DNA from: Campylobacter concisus
Lineage (GTDB): Bacteria > Campylobacterota > Campylobacteria > Campylobacterales > Campylobacteraceae
Length of the DNA: 64,000 nucleotides
Assembly (NCBI RefSeq): GCF_003048405.1
Contig: NZ_PIQS01000003.1
Location: 62,001-126,000 of the forward strand
Reading direction: 5' to 3'
Shown here: piece by piece, positions 53,536-63,500 of the stretch
Numbering within the stretch: position 1 is the stretch's first letter
How the letters are laid out: each line of letters starts with the position of its first letter
Position numbers and translations under genes: made by a program
The notes under the pieces: generated by a model
Databases searched by the model: none
What the model was told of the DNA's origin: nothing
What the model saw: only the letters and a program-made list of their open reading frames with translations

Positions 53536-53563
53536 AGCTTAAATTAATAATTTAAATTAAGCT
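53536..53563 (-). terminator. Inverted repeat at recN stop
   Basis: AGCTTAA (53536-53542) and TTAAGCT (53557-53563) flank an AT-rich loop and overlap the recN stop codon. The 88-bp gap to cbrR is otherwise AT-rich without genes. A weak terminator or attenuator is possible. Confidence 0.35.
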
Positions 53564-55082
53564 ACTTTAAAAGCCCTTTCGCAAAATTTATTGCCTCTTC
53601 ACTTATGTGTTCACCGCTTATCATACGTGCTAATTCGCTCACTCGTTCATCTCTACCAAGCTCTCTTACGACCGAGTTTTCTCCATGACGCTCTACTAAA
53701 AAGTGCGAATTTGCCTTTGAGCTAAGCTGCGGCTGATGTGAAATGGCAAAAATTTGATAAAAATTTGCAAGTTTTAAAAGGACATTTGCGATACTCATTG
53801 CCTCTTTTCCACTTAAATTTGCATCTATTTCATCAAGTATGATGACATCACCGCCCGTTTTTGTTATCTCGCTAGATGCGGCTATAAAAGCTAACCTTAG
53901 GCGGTTTAGCTCGCCTGAACTTAAATTTTTAAGCGAAGTCTCATTTAAATTTAGACAAACCTCATCAAGTCCTAAAATATCAAGTCTTTTTTCTTCTATT
54001 TTTAGCGTGATATCTGGCATATAAAGCTCTTTTAGGTATAAATTTATCATGCTCTCAAGCTCTTTTAAATTTATGCTCCTTGCCCTACTTAAAGTGCTAG
54101 CTAGCTCATTTGCCCTTTTGCTTAAAATTTCAAATTTCTTCTCAAGCTCACTCTTTTCAAAGCTTAAATTTTCATATCTGGCAAGCTCTTTTTTCTTTTT
54201 AACAAGCACTTCTAAGGCCTCTTCTTCGCTGCCATAACGCCTAATAATGGCATTAAGAGCCTCTATCCTATCAAGCACGCTTTCCACATCGATATCGTCG
54301 AGTTCTTCCATATTTAGGCTATCTCTTGCGACTCTTAGCTCATTCATCGCATCTTCAAAAAAGCCATTGTCAAGGTCACTGATGCTTAGCGCCTCATTTA
54401 CGCTGTGCTCTAGCTCAAATATCCGCTCAGCCCTAGCCCACGCTTCATTTATCTTATCCTTTTTACTAAGCCTTTTTTTAGTCTCCATAAGCTCTTCAAA
54501 CTCGCCTTTTTTAGGCTCCACGTTTCTTATCTTTTCGATCTCAAAGCTAGCAAGCTCCTTTAGCTCCTCGACCTTTTTCTCTTCCTCTTTTATAGTGGCA
54601 AGCTCTTTTGAAATTTTAGAAAATTCCAAAAACGTCTCTTCAAACTCCTGCTTTATCTCTTTAAATTTCTCATTTTTTGAAATTTCCAGCCTATCAAGCA
54701 AATTTAGAAATTTCTCGTTTTCAAACTCGTTTGCCTCTTTTGCTGAGAGGTATTTGATGTGCTCGCGCGCCACTTGGGCTAAATTTTTCTTTGAGATGGC
54801 TTGTTGGTTTATAAAATATCTCGTGCTTTTATCTTTTAAAAGCTTGAAAATATTGACCTCTTCATTTTCTATGCCAAACTCATCAAGCTCAAATTTATGC
54901 TCCACGTCAGCTTCTATCAGCCTTGCCTCGCTATCTTTTAGCCCAAAAACAGCCATTATGGCGCTCATTAGCACCGACTTACCAGCGCCGCTAACGCCTG
55001 TAAATACACTAAGACCCTCTTTGAAATTTAGCTCGACATTTTTAAAATTTAGATAATCTTTAATCAAAATTCGATCAATCAT
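53562..55082 (-). CDS. recN: DNA repair ATPase RecN
   Basis: 506 residues. Walker [12 protein letters not shown] near 30-40, signature [13 protein letters not shown] near 388, Walker [15 protein letters not shown] near 410 and the H-loop region AISHQPQLS. Between them lies a long coiled coil (about 130-330), SMC-like. It binds ends at double-strand breaks. It is somewhat shorter than E. coli RecN (553 residues), mainly in the coiled coil. It overlaps nadK by 8 bp. Confidence 0.94.
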   Translation of the reverse strand: MIDRILIKDYLNFKNVELNFKEGLSVFTGVSGAGKSVLMSAIMAVFGLKDSEARLIEADVEHKFELDEFGIENEEVNIFKLLKDKSTRYFINQQAISKKNLAQVAREHIKYLSAKEANEFENEKFLNLLDRLEISKNEKFKEIKQEFEETFLEFSKISKELATIKEEEKKVEELKELASFEIEKIRNVEPKKGEFEELMETKKRLSKKDKINEAWARAERIFELEHSVNEALSISDLDNGFFEDAMNELRVARDSLNMEELDDIDVESVLDRIEALNAIIRRYGSEEEALEVLVKKKKELARYENLSFEKSELEKKFEILSKRANELASTLSRARSINLKELESMINLYLKELYMPDITLKIEEKRLDILGLDEVCLNLNETSLKNLSSGELNRLRLAFIAASSEITKTGGDVIILDEIDANLSGKEAMSIANVLLKLANFYQIFAISHQPQLSSKANSHFLVERHGENSVVRELGRDERVSELARMISGEHISEEAINFAKGLLK

Positions 55083-55950
55083 TATAACCCCAGTGAAGTT
55101 TCTCTTTTAAAATTTGAAAATAATCTCTACCGATATGGCGTATCAGCCTCGCTTTTTTGTTGCTAAGGCTCATGCTAACGGCCGAAATTTTACTCATATC
55201 AAACCTATCTTGACCATCAAGTACCAAAATCGCATCGCTATTTGTTCTAAATTTAACCGTATGATTTTTCGTGAGTACGACTGGACGCTGTGTAAGTGAG
55301 TGCGAGCAGATAGGAGTTACTGTAAAAACTTCGCTTAATGGATAGATAATAGGGCCATTTGCACTCATGTTATATGCCGTTGTTCCAGCAGGTGTCGCCA
55401 CTATAACGCCGTCTCCAAAATATGAATTAAAATATTTTTCATTTAAAAGTGCCTCAATATGCGTCATCGAGCCACCATTTTTACTAACGATAACTGCATC
55501 GTTAAATGCTATCTTTTGCTCAGTTTTGCCATCATTTTTGTGAAGTGTGACGTCTAACATAAATGGCATTTCTACCTCAAATTTGTCATCAAAAAAGTCT
55601 TTAAAAAATTTCTCACTCTCATTTATCGTGATATCTGTCAAAAAGCCTAGCCTACCAGCATGTATGCCAAGGACAAGTGGCGAGATATAAGCTAGTTTTC
55701 TACAAGTTGAGATTATAGTGCCATCACCACCAAGCGTGATTAAAAATTCGCACTCTTTAGCTAATTTTATAAGCTCAAAACCATTTTTCTCTATACGCTT
55801 AGCACAATTTTTTTCAAGCAAAATTTCTGCGTTATACTTTTTTAAAATTTTTTCTAATTTTTCTAAATCTTGCCTAAACAATGGATAATCTTTAGCAATA
55901 AGTCCTACTTTTTTTGTACAAAAAGTATTAAATTTTTGTTCATTTTTCAT
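55075..55950 (-). CDS. nadK: NAD kinase
   Basis: 291 residues from ATG 55950; a longer frame to 56031 runs into the aspS promoter and adds residues not seen in NadK. The GGDGT motif is in [13 protein letters not shown] near 73-85, with the second motif [15 protein letters not shown] near 172-186. It phosphorylates NAD to NADP. No Shine-Dalgarno site is seen before this ATG; a TACAAT lies only 9 bp upstream, so a leaderless mRNA is conceivable. First gene of the long minus-strand run. Confidence 0.9.
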   Translation of the reverse strand: MKNEQKFNTFCTKKVGLIAKDYPLFRQDLEKLEKILKKYNAEILLEKNCAKRIEKNGFELIKLAKECEFLITLGGDGTIISTCRKLAYISPLVLGIHAGRLGFLTDITINESEKFFKDFFDDKFEVEMPFMLDVTLHKNDGKTEQKIAFNDAVIVSKNGGSMTHIEALLNEKYFNSYFGDGVIVATPAGTTAYNMSANGPIIYPLSEVFTVTPICSHSLTQRPVVLTKNHTVKFRTNSDAILVLDGQDRFDMSKISAVSMSLSNKKARLIRHIGRDYFQILKEKLHWGYND

Positions 55951-56006
55951 GTAAATGATTGTAACATATTTTATTTTAACAAAGCTTTTCAAAAGAAAAA
56001 AGCGAT

Positions 56007-56012
56007 TATAAT
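56007..56012 (+). promoter_or_regulatory. Candidate -10 box of aspS
   Basis: TATAAT preceded by GCGAT, 31 bp before the aspS start, in the divergent interval with nadK. Confidence 0.5.
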
Positions 56013-56042
56013 TGCCTAAAAAACATTGCAAAGGAGCATTTT

Positions 56043-57800
56043 ATGCGAAGTCATTATTGCACCGATCTTAGCAAAGCTGACATCGGCAAAGAAGTAATAC
56101 TTTGTGGCTGGGCAAATACATATAGAGACCATGGTGGCGTCATTTTCATCGACTTAAGAGATGTTAGTGGGCTTATACAGTTAGTTTGTGACCCAGCTGA
56201 CAGCAAAGAAGCACATGATATTGCTGCAAAAGTAAGAGATGAATATGTCTTAAAAGCAAAAGGAAAAGTAAGAGCTAGAGGCGAAGGACTAACCAATCCA
56301 AAGCTAAAAACTGGCGAGATAGAAGTAATAGTAAGTGAGCTAATCATCGAAAATCCAAGCGAGCCGCTACCATTTATGATAGGCGATGAGAGCGTAAATG
56401 AGGACATTAGGCTAAAATACCGCTTTTTAGATCTTAGAAGCGAGCGCTTGCAAAATATATTTAAAATGCGTTCTCGTGCAGCGATCGCAGCTAGAAACAG
56501 CCTAGATAAAATGGGCTTTATCGAGTTTGAAACTCCGGTTTTAACACGCGCAACTCCAGAAGGTGCGAGAGACTACCTAGTGCCAAGCCGTGTATATCCG
56601 GGTCAATTTTACGCGCTCCCACAAAGTCCACAGCTATTTAAACAGCTTTTGATGTGTTCTGGCTTTGATAAATATTTCCAAATCGCAAAATGCTTCCGCG
56701 ACGAAGATTTAAGGGCTGATCGCCAACCAGAATTTACTCAAATAGATATAGAAATGAGCTTTGTCGAGCAAGAAGATATCATAAATATGGCTGAGACGAT
56801 GCTAAAAGATATATTTAAAGCCTGCGGATACGATATCAAAACGCCATTTAGACGCATGAGCTACAAAGAGGCTACTGAGACTTACGGCTCAGACAAGCCT
56901 GATCTTAGATACGATCTAAAAATGATCGATGTTATCGATATTTTCGAGCGCTCAAGCAATGAAATTTTTAGCTCTATCGCAAAAGACAAGAAGAAAAACC
57001 GCATCAAAGCGCTAAAAGTACCAAATGGCGACAATATCTTTAGTAAGCGCGAGATGAATAGATTTGAGGAATTTGTACGTAAATTTGGCGCACAAGGGCT
57101 TGGCTACTTCCAAATGAAAGAAGAAGGACTAAAAGGCCCACTTTGCAAATTTTTTGAACAAAGCGATCTTGATGAGATCGTCTCAAGATGTGAGCTAAAA
57201 GTTGGCGACGTAGTATTTTTTGGCGCTGGCAAGAAAAAAATCGTGCTTGATTATATGGGAAGATTTAGAATTTTCCTAGCTGAACAAATGGGTATCATTG
57301 ATCAAGACAAACTTGAGTTTTTATGGGTGCTTGACTTCCCAATGTTTGAACAAAATGACGATGGCAGCTACTCTGCGATGCACCATCCATTTACTATGCC
57401 AAAAAATATTGACGAGCCTGATCTTGAGGACATCCTCTCTATCGCTCACGACGTCGTACTAAACGGCTTTGAGCTTGGTGGCGGAAGTATAAGAATTCAC
57501 AAAAATGATATCCAACAAAAGGTCTTTAAGCTTCTTGGTATAGACGAAGAGGAACAGCGTGAGAAATTTGGCTTCTTGCTTGATGCCTTGACATTTGGCG
57601 CGCCTCCACATGGTGGTATCGCGATCGGCTTTGACAGGCTAAATATGCTCGTAAATAAAGCAAGCTCAATCCGTGACGTCATAGCATTCCCTAAAACACA
57701 ACGTGCTCAGTGTCCACTCACAAAGGCACCAAGCCACGCTAGCAACGAGCAGCTTAGGGAGCTAGGACTAAGGATAAGAGAAAAAGAGCAAAAGGCTTAA
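56043..57800 (+). CDS. aspS: Aspartate-tRNA ligase, probably non-discriminating
   Basis: 585 residues, bacterial type. OB-fold anticodon domain (about 1-105, [20 protein letters not shown]), motif 2 [18 protein letters not shown] near 218, the bacterial GAD insertion (about 295-410) and motif 3 [13 protein letters not shown] near 525. AAAGGAG precedes the ATG. In Helicobacter and Campylobacter relatives AspRS also charges tRNA-Asn for later amidation by GatCAB; this enzyme is expected to do the same but the sequence alone does not prove it. Confidence 0.95.
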   Translation: MRSHYCTDLSKADIGKEVILCGWANTYRDHGGVIFIDLRDVSGLIQLVCDPADSKEAHDIAAKVRDEYVLKAKGKVRARGEGLTNPKLKTGEIEVIVSELIIENPSEPLPFMIGDESVNEDIRLKYRFLDLRSERLQNIFKMRSRAAIAARNSLDKMGFIEFETPVLTRATPEGARDYLVPSRVYPGQFYALPQSPQLFKQLLMCSGFDKYFQIAKCFRDEDLRADRQPEFTQIDIEMSFVEQEDIINMAETMLKDIFKACGYDIKTPFRRMSYKEATETYGSDKPDLRYDLKMIDVIDIFERSSNEIFSSIAKDKKKNRIKALKVPNGDNIFSKREMNRFEEFVRKFGAQGLGYFQMKEEGLKGPLCKFFEQSDLDEIVSRCELKVGDVVFFGAGKKKIVLDYMGRFRIFLAEQMGIIDQDKLEFLWVLDFPMFEQNDDGSYSAMHHPFTMPKNIDEPDLEDILSIAHDVVLNGFELGGGSIRIHKNDIQQKVFKLLGIDEEEQREKFGFLLDALTFGAPPHGGIAIGFDRLNMLVNKASSIRDVIAFPKTQRAQCPLTKAPSHASNEQLRELGLRIREKEQKA

Positions 57801-57818
57801 AATTTGCCTTTAAAAAGA

Positions 57819-57865
57819 GATGGAAAATTTTTGTCTTTAAATATTTTTTTAGACAAAATTCCATC
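57819..57865 (+). terminator. Imperfect hairpin after aspS
   Basis: GATGGAA...TTTTTGTCT and AGACAAAATTCCATC pair with small bulges around a T-rich loop, 18 bp past the aspS stop. The rest of the 256-bp gap to adk holds no gene; the last 40 bases carry the adk leader with AAAGGGAA. Confidence 0.45.
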
Positions 57866-58056
57866 CTAAATTTAAATTTATAAAAAGATGTCTCCAACTT
57901 GGCGGCTAATTAAATTAAAACTTGTCTAAGTATTTTGAGATGATTTTTGTGGTTGCGACGTAAAATTTTGCGCAGATAGAACGCTTAGTTCATCAAGTTA
58001 AATTTTACTAGCTCCGCAAAAAGCGCTCAAAAGACAAAGGCAATAAAAGGGAAAGA

Positions 58057-58626
58057 ATGAAGAATTTATTTTTAATCATCGGCGCTCCAGGTAGCGGCAA
58101 AACAACAGATGCATCGATCATCGCACAACAAGATGAGAAATTTGCACACTTTTCAACTGGCGATCTTTTAAGAGCTGAAGTTGCTAGTGGTAGTGAGCTT
58201 GGTAAGCTAATAGACGGCTTTATCTCAAAAGGAAATTTAGTTCCGCTTGACGTTGTCGTAAATGCGATCGTCTCAGCTATCAAAAGCTCAAATAAATCAA
58301 ACATCATAATCGACGGCTACCCAAGAAGCGTTGAGCAAATGACTGAGCTTGACAAAGTCTTAAGCGAACAAGATGAAATTTCTCTAAAAGGTGTCATCGA
58401 AGTAGATGTTAGCGAAGATGTAGCAAGAGCTAGAGTGCTTGGCCGTGCAAGAGGCGCTGATGATAACAACGAAGTGTTTAATAACCGTATGAAAGTATAT
58501 CTTGATCCGATCAAACCTATCCGTAAATTTTACAGCGAAAAAGAGCTACTTCACGTAGTAAACGGTGAGCGTGGCATAGACGAGATCGTAGCTGATATCA
58601 AAAATTTACTAGCTAAACTTTTATAA
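58057..58626 (+). CDS. adk: Adenylate kinase
   Basis: 189 residues, the short form without the zinc LID. P-loop [13 protein letters not shown] near 6-18, [14 protein letters not shown] near 32-45, [12 protein letters not shown] near 86-97 and the Arg-rich lid region [19 protein letters not shown] near 128-146. It balances AMP, ADP and ATP. AAAGGGA seven bases before the ATG supports the start. It lies between aspS and ppa as in C. jejuni (Cj0639c). Confidence 0.95.
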   Translation: MKNLFLIIGAPGSGKTTDASIIAQQDEKFAHFSTGDLLRAEVASGSELGKLIDGFISKGNLVPLDVVVNAIVSAIKSSNKSNIIIDGYPRSVEQMTELDKVLSEQDEISLKGVIEVDVSEDVARARVLGRARGADDNNEVFNNRMKVYLDPIKPIRKFYSEKELLHVVNGERGIDEIVADIKNLLAKLL

Positions 58627-58633
58627 ATTTACA

Positions 58634-58659
58634 GACCTTGCATAAAAATGTGCAAGGTC
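58634..58659 (+). terminator. Hairpin after adk
   Basis: GACCTTGCA (58634-58642) and TGCAAGGTC (58651-58659) form a perfect 9-bp stem with an eight-base loop, 7 bp past the adk stop. CTAAATAAATATC follows, so there is no good T-tract. Confidence 0.6.
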
Positions 58660-58717
58660 CTAAATAAATATCATTCAAATATACTTATTTTTAATTTCAT
58701 TTTAAATGTAACTTTCC

Positions 58718-58723
58718 TACAAT
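58718..58723 (+). promoter_or_regulatory. Candidate -10 box of disrupted lipoprotein gene
   Basis: TACAAT preceded by TTTCC, 41 bp before the ATG at 58764. If correct, the broken gene would still be transcribed. Confidence 0.35.
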
Positions 58724-58763
58724 TCTAAATTTATTTTTAACAAACCTAAACAAAGATGAAATT

Positions 58764-59228
58764 ATGCATAAATTTAAATTTACAATACTACTTTCAATCG
58801 TAACTATTTTTGCCTTTACAGGATGTGCTAAAAAGTATATAGAAATGGTTTAAAAGGATACTACATATAAGTACAGCAGCGCTAAAGCGGTTTGTGGCGA
58901 AACCGAGCTTGATAAAAAGCTAGAAGGATACATAAATACCTTTTTAAAAAAGAAAGACCAATACGGTGACGACCTAATCATAAAATGCGATATACAAAGA
59001 ACAAAAAATGGAGTTAGGATCCTTAGGCACTTAACCCTAGGCATAGGTGGTGCTGGTAAATCTGAGACTCTCGCAGTCATAAATTTAGTCGATCAAAATG
59101 GTAAAGAGGTGGCCAAATTTAACGTTACTGTCGAGATTAGATATGGCTTTCTTGGTGGTAGCGCAGATAGAGCACTACCGATTACCGCTAAAAACATCTA
59201 TAAAATTGTTACAAAAGATTTTATGTAA
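58764..59228 (+). pseudogene. Disrupted DUF4410-like lipoprotein gene (in-frame TAA)
   Basis: I translated this by hand. From ATG 58764 it gives a lipoprotein signal peptide with lipobox FTGC (Cys21), continues to residue 29, then meets TAA at 58851-58853. The same frame stays open without further stops to TAA 59226-59228, for 155 codons in total. After the stop it reads SSAKAVCGETELDKKLEGYI and later RHLTLGIGGAGKSETLAVIN with GFLGGSADRAL, the GFxGGSxD mark of DUF4410-type lipoproteins. No restart codon lies near the stop. A single base change (for example to CAA or AAA) would restore the gene. Sequencing error or phase-specific decay cannot be told apart here. Confidence 0.75.
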
Positions 59229-59255
59229 AAACTTACCTTTTATTAATATCAAAAA

Positions 59256-59261
59256 TATACT
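59256..59261 (+). promoter_or_regulatory. Candidate -10 box of ygiW-like gene
   Basis: TATACT in an AT-rich stretch, 38 bp before the start at 59300. Confidence 0.4.
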
Positions 59262-59299
59262 ATCCCTTAAAATTTCACAACCAATTTTAAAGGATAAAA

Positions 59300-59635
59300 A
59301 TGAAAAAGATCATAATCGCTGCAATATCTGCTAGCATCGCAATGGCTGGAGGCTTCACATCAAAGCACTCAAGTGAAACGATAAGTGCAAAAGAGGCATT
59401 AAAGCTAAATGACGACACCAAAGTCATACTTGAGGGCAAGATAAAGTCACACATCAAATCAGATAAATATGAATTTGTTGATAAAAATGGCGATGTGATT
59501 GTCGTTGAGATAGGCGACAAAAAATGGGGCAACATAACAGCCAATGAAGATATACCTTTACGAATAAGGGGCGAGGTTGATAAAGACATTACAAAAATGG
59601 AAATCGACGTAGACAGTGTAGAAATCATAAGGTAG
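59300..59635 (+). CDS. YgiW/YdeI-family periplasmic OB-fold protein
   Basis: 111 residues. Signal peptide about 1-16 (IIIAAISASIAMAGG), then the BOF domain: TISAKEALKLNDDTKVILEG, KIKSHIKSDKYEFVDKNGD and WGNITANEDIPLRIRGEVDK, ending in VDSVEII. This is the layout of YgiW/YdeI stress-tolerance proteins, small periplasmic OB-folds induced by peroxide, metals or antimicrobial peptides in other bacteria. Ligands are unknown. AAAGGA eight bases upstream supports the ATG. Confidence 0.87.
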   Translation: MKKIIIAAISASIAMAGGFTSKHSSETISAKEALKLNDDTKVILEGKIKSHIKSDKYEFVDKNGDVIVVEIGDKKWGNITANEDIPLRIRGEVDKDITKMEIDVDSVEIIR

Positions 59636-59705
59636 TTAAAATTTACACGCATTTAATGCAAAAAATACTAAAATCACGAAAATTTCTAATAAAAAGGACA
59701 AATAT

Positions 59706-60224
59706 ATGGACGTTTTAAAAATCAAAGCTGGCTCAAACCCAGACAAAATCAATGCCGTAATCGAAATACCTTATGGCTCAAATATCAAATATGAGATCGA
59801 TAAAGATAGTGGCGCGGTCGTGGTTGATCGCGTGCTTTACTCAGCGATGTTCTACCCAGCAAACTACGGCTTTGTGCCAAATACACTTGCAGCTGACGGC
59901 GATCCAGCTGATATTTTGGTACTAAATGAGTATCCGCTCCAAGCTGGTAGCGTCATCCCTTGCCGCTTGATAGGCGTTTTGGTGATGGAAGATGAGGCGG
60001 GTATGGATGAGAAACTTTTAGCTGTGCCAGTTACAAAGATCGATCCAAGATATGAAGCGATAAAAAGCTACGAAGACTTGCCAACTGCGACACTAAATAA
60101 GATCAAAAATTTCTTTGAAACTTATAAAATTCTTGAGCCAAACAAATGGGTTAAGGTGAAAGAATTTAAAGACGCAAACGCTGCAAAAGAGATTTTAGAC
60201 GCTGCTATTAAAAATTATAAATAA
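59706..60224 (+). CDS. ppa: Inorganic pyrophosphatase (family I)
   Basis: 172 residues. Active-site acids are in IEIPYGSNIKYEIDKDSGA near 20-38, LAADGDPADILVLNEYP near 61-77 and MEDEAGMDEKLLAVP near 94-108. It hydrolyses PPi to drive biosynthesis. AAAGGA eight bases before ATG. A strong terminator follows, and the tRNA gene lies 124 bp downstream. Confidence 0.96.
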   Translation: MDVLKIKAGSNPDKINAVIEIPYGSNIKYEIDKDSGAVVVDRVLYSAMFYPANYGFVPNTLAADGDPADILVLNEYPLQAGSVIPCRLIGVLVMEDEAGMDEKLLAVPVTKIDPRYEAIKSYEDLPTATLNKIKNFFETYKILEPNKWVKVKEFKDANAAKEILDAAIKNYK

Positions 60225-60229
60225 TTTAT

Positions 60230-60256
60230 AAGCCCTATTTTAGGGCTTTTCTTTTT
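60230..60256 (+). terminator. Intrinsic terminator of ppa
   Basis: AAGCCCT (60230-60236) and AGGGCTT (60242-60248), five-base loop, followed by TTCTTTTT. Confidence 0.85.
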
Positions 60257-60323
60257 AAATTTATTCGTTTTATACACCTCATAAAAAAGGCTGTTTTTTT
60301 ATATTTAGATAAGCTTTTTCTTG

Positions 60324-60329
60324 TATAAT
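60324..60329 (+). promoter_or_regulatory. -10 box of tRNA gene
   Basis: TATAAT in the context TTTTTCTTGTATAAT, 19 bp before the first base of the tRNA; T-rich upstream as in Campylobacter sigma-70 promoters. Confidence 0.65.
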
Positions 60330-60348
60330 ACGATTTTCTTTCAACTGT

Positions 60349-60425
60349 GGGTTCATAGCTCAGTTGGTTAGAGCATCCGGCTCATAACCGGATGGTCCCA
60401 GGTTCGAGTCCTGGTGAACCCACCA
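60349..60425 (+). tRNA. tRNA with anticodon CAT (elongator Met, or Ile2)
   Basis: Complete cloverleaf of 77 bases: acceptor GGGTTCA paired with TGAACCC, D-arm AGCTCAGTTGGTTAGAGC, anticodon stem TCCGG/CCGGA with loop CTCATAA, T-arm with GGTTCGAGTC, and encoded CCA. The anticodon stem lacks the three G-C pairs of the initiator and the first acceptor pair is G-C, so it is not tRNA-fMet. CAT is also used by tRNA-Ile2 after lysidine modification; elongator Met is the more usual call here but I cannot exclude Ile2. Confidence 0.93.
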
Positions 60426-60497
60426 CTTTCTATTTTATTTATAATCTTTAATCTTCTAAAATCTAAATTTTGAGACTATTTTGCTTTTGTTTTAAGA

Positions 60498-60525
60498 ATC
60501 AAAGTGAACTTTTATTCACCTTGAT
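60498..60525 (-). terminator. Hairpin after autotransporter gene
   Basis: On the minus strand ATCAAGGTGAA (60525-60515) pairs with TTCACTTTGAT (60508-60498) with one G-U pair and a six-base loop, 9 bp past the stop. The tail TCTTAAAAC is only weakly T-rich. Confidence 0.55.
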
Positions 60526-60533
60526 CTAATATC

Positions 60534-63500
60534 TTAAAATTTATATTCCAGCTTCATACCGCCGCTTACGCCGTAGCTTTTGTCGTTATCTAACATTCCG
60601 CTAAGTTGATAAGAAAGCGCGAAATTTTCACTAATTTTCGTATCCGCGACCAAATTTAGCTTATAGACCAGTTTGTTATTGTCGAGTTTATAGTCGACGT
60701 ATTCGTTTGAGTTATTGAGCGAAACATAAGATTTATCGTCAGAGTTATAGACATTTTGTTTTACCAAAAATTGTACCGCAAATGCATTTTTGTCGCCATT
60801 TAGCACATACTCGGCGCCGACCCCTAAAGCTACGTTAAAGTCGTTTATATCTTTTTGATCGTATCTGTCGTTTTTAAAGCCCTTTACGCCGTTTGCTCCA
60901 AATTCTAGCGCAAGTACGGGTTTGATAGCCTGAGCATATTCGCCGTTTGAACCGAGCGAAATTTTATATTTATAGTAGTTGCTCGAAAGGATACCCGTGC
61001 TTCTTACGCTAGCCTTTTGCGAATCGTTTAAGCTGCGCTTAGAATTTACGAAGGCTAAATTTAGATTGCTCTGTATCTCGTGAGCGTCTTGCTCAAAAAG
61101 TCCATACGCTCCAAAGCTATAAATTTTTGCATCGTCGGTTACGGCATTTGAGATAAATTTAGCCTTACTCATGCCCGCATTCACGCCTAAAATAACCTCG
61201 TCATAGCTCCTATCGTAGCCTATATACGTGCCGTAAAATTTTAAATCACCGCCGCTATCTTTATCTTTAAAGTACGCTCCGTTTACGTTCGCCCAGAAAT
61301 TATTTCTTTGCCTGCTAGCCTCGGCCGCTTCGTAGGCTATTACGGCGGTCGGCTTAAAATCGCTCTCAAGCCCTGCTAGCCTAAACCGCGAAATATCAGC
61401 CTTTGCCCTTAACTGAGTAATTTGAGATAATCTCGAGTTTATTAACTCATTACCGTTTTGTAAGGCTTTGACGCTAACTTTTAAAGACGAACCAGAAATT
61501 TCTTTCATATCGGATTCCGCCTTTAACGCCATTTGTCTTAAAGTCTCGGTATCGCCGCTTTGAAGGGCGCTTTCATACTCCGGTCTATTTTTAAACATAT
61601 TTAAAATTTTATTTTGGCGTTCGCTAAATCCGGTCAACCTTAGCTCCTGCTCAGATCCCGGCGTCGCAGACGGATTCTCGGCTTTTTTATCGCTTAATCT
61701 CATCGTAATTTTGCCGTCTTTTATGGCATAAGTCGTAAAAAGACCGTTAATTTTTTGCTCGGTATTAAATATCGCGCCTTTGTTTACGATACTTTCTGCG
61801 CTTAAGAGCGTATAGGTTTTTTTAGCAGTCATCTCGCCTCTTAAAGCAGCCGTAAAGTCGATGTTAAATTTCATTCCCGCACCAAGCGTCAAAATCTTCT
61901 TAAAATCCAAAATAGGCTCGTTTGCATTACTAAAATTTTTAACATTTAAATTTTTCGTTACGATTGTATCGGGGTCAAAGGTTAGTTTGTTTGCTCCGCT
62001 AACCTCTAAATCTTCTATTTCTAATTTACCGCTTCCAGCCGCTATGCTGCGAGTAGGAGCCGTATTTTTGCCGTTTATTATGAGCTCTTTTAGCTTAGTC
62101 TTCGTGCCGCCGACTCTTAGCATGCTGTCGCTATCCATGACGATTCTATTTTTAAAGCTAACGTCTTTAACTAGCAAATTTCCTTTTTCTACGTTTTGGC
62201 GGTATTTTAAGCCGTCGTCATAAGTATTTGAGCCGTCGAATTTATCGATATAGTGAGTTAATTCGCCGCTTAAATTTATAACGGAATTTTTCGCCTCTAT
62301 ATCGCTATTTACGTTCGCGTCCTTACCTATCGTAAGTTCTGAAGAGTTTATTTTTATGCCCTCTTTCGCATTAAATTTACGCTTCTCCCAATCAGGCTGC
62401 GATAGCGTAGATGGGCGAGTTAAATCCATATACGAAGGTTCGCTTAAACCGGCGGCGGCTATTTTATCCTTTACCGCCTGCGTTAAAACGCTAGCATCTG
62501 CCGTAGCATGAGCGGTCGGATGTCCTTGAAGCGTAACCTTGGCGTTATTTAGACTCAAACTTCCGTCTATATCAAAACCGCCGTCAAATACGAGCTCTCG
62601 CCCTTGCCCATCGTGTTTTACGTCTATATTTTTATCTACGCTTGCGTGAAATATCGTATCCTTACCGCTTTCGCCGTTTATTTTAAGCGTTGCTTTTTGA
62701 GCGGATAAATTCGTGATTTTAGCGGCGTTTGAATTGGCCGAAACGTTACTAAAAATTTGATCGAATCCGTTTAAATCAAGCTTTCCTCCGCCGTTTCCAA
62801 AGAAAATTTTATCATTTAAACTATCGTCTACGCCGAGTCTTAATAGGCCTCTACCGCTCGTTAAATAAATTTTTTCAAAAGCGTCTACGGCTCTTAGATC
62901 CACTATACCGTCGCCTAATCTTAATGTTTTGTTGCCGCTAGAATTTACGATTAAGCTTCCTTTGCCGACTTTATGTACGCTAGTATCGGCCGCTACGTTT
63001 AAGCTCAAACTTGCGCCGCGAGCTACGTCAAAGCCCGCAAGTCTAGTTATTTTATTGCTTCCGATACCGTTTATAAGCGTAAAGTTTCCGCTATTTACGA
63101 CGATTCCGCCGTGGCCTAAATCAAGGTTAGAATTTAGCGTAATGCTTGAACCGTTTGCAGTGCTAAATATATTGTCTTTATTTCTTACGAGTTGGGCATT
63201 TGAGACGTTTAAACCGCTGACTAAATTTTCATAATTTCTCCTATAGTCGCTAAAATCCCTCATCGTTACGATTGAGGCGTGATTGCTATTATCGGCGGCC
63301 GCCGATAAAACCCCTACTAGAACCCATTTTTGTACTACCGTATCGTATACGAAAAATCCCGAACCGCTATCGCCGGGCAAAAGCCTGTTCCTAAAACCCC
63401 TATCAGAGGTCATAAACATATAAACCCCAGGCCTATTTATACTAGAGATATGCGTCTTATAATTAGCCGAATAATGCGTGCTTATTTCGTTTACACTTCC

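Noticed and set aside
54247..55056. 269-codon open frame antisense to recN
   Set aside because: It is Ser/Leu-rich low-complexity translation mirroring the Glu/Lys/Leu codons of the RecN coiled coil, with no start signal and no domain.
58851..58853. Recoding of the in-frame stop as selenocysteine or pyrrolysine
   Set aside because: The codon is TAA, which is not used for either, and no recoding structure is apparent.
60349..60425. Initiator tRNA-fMet
   Set aside because: The anticodon stem lacks the three consecutive G-C pairs and the first acceptor pair is G-C, not the mismatch typical of initiators.
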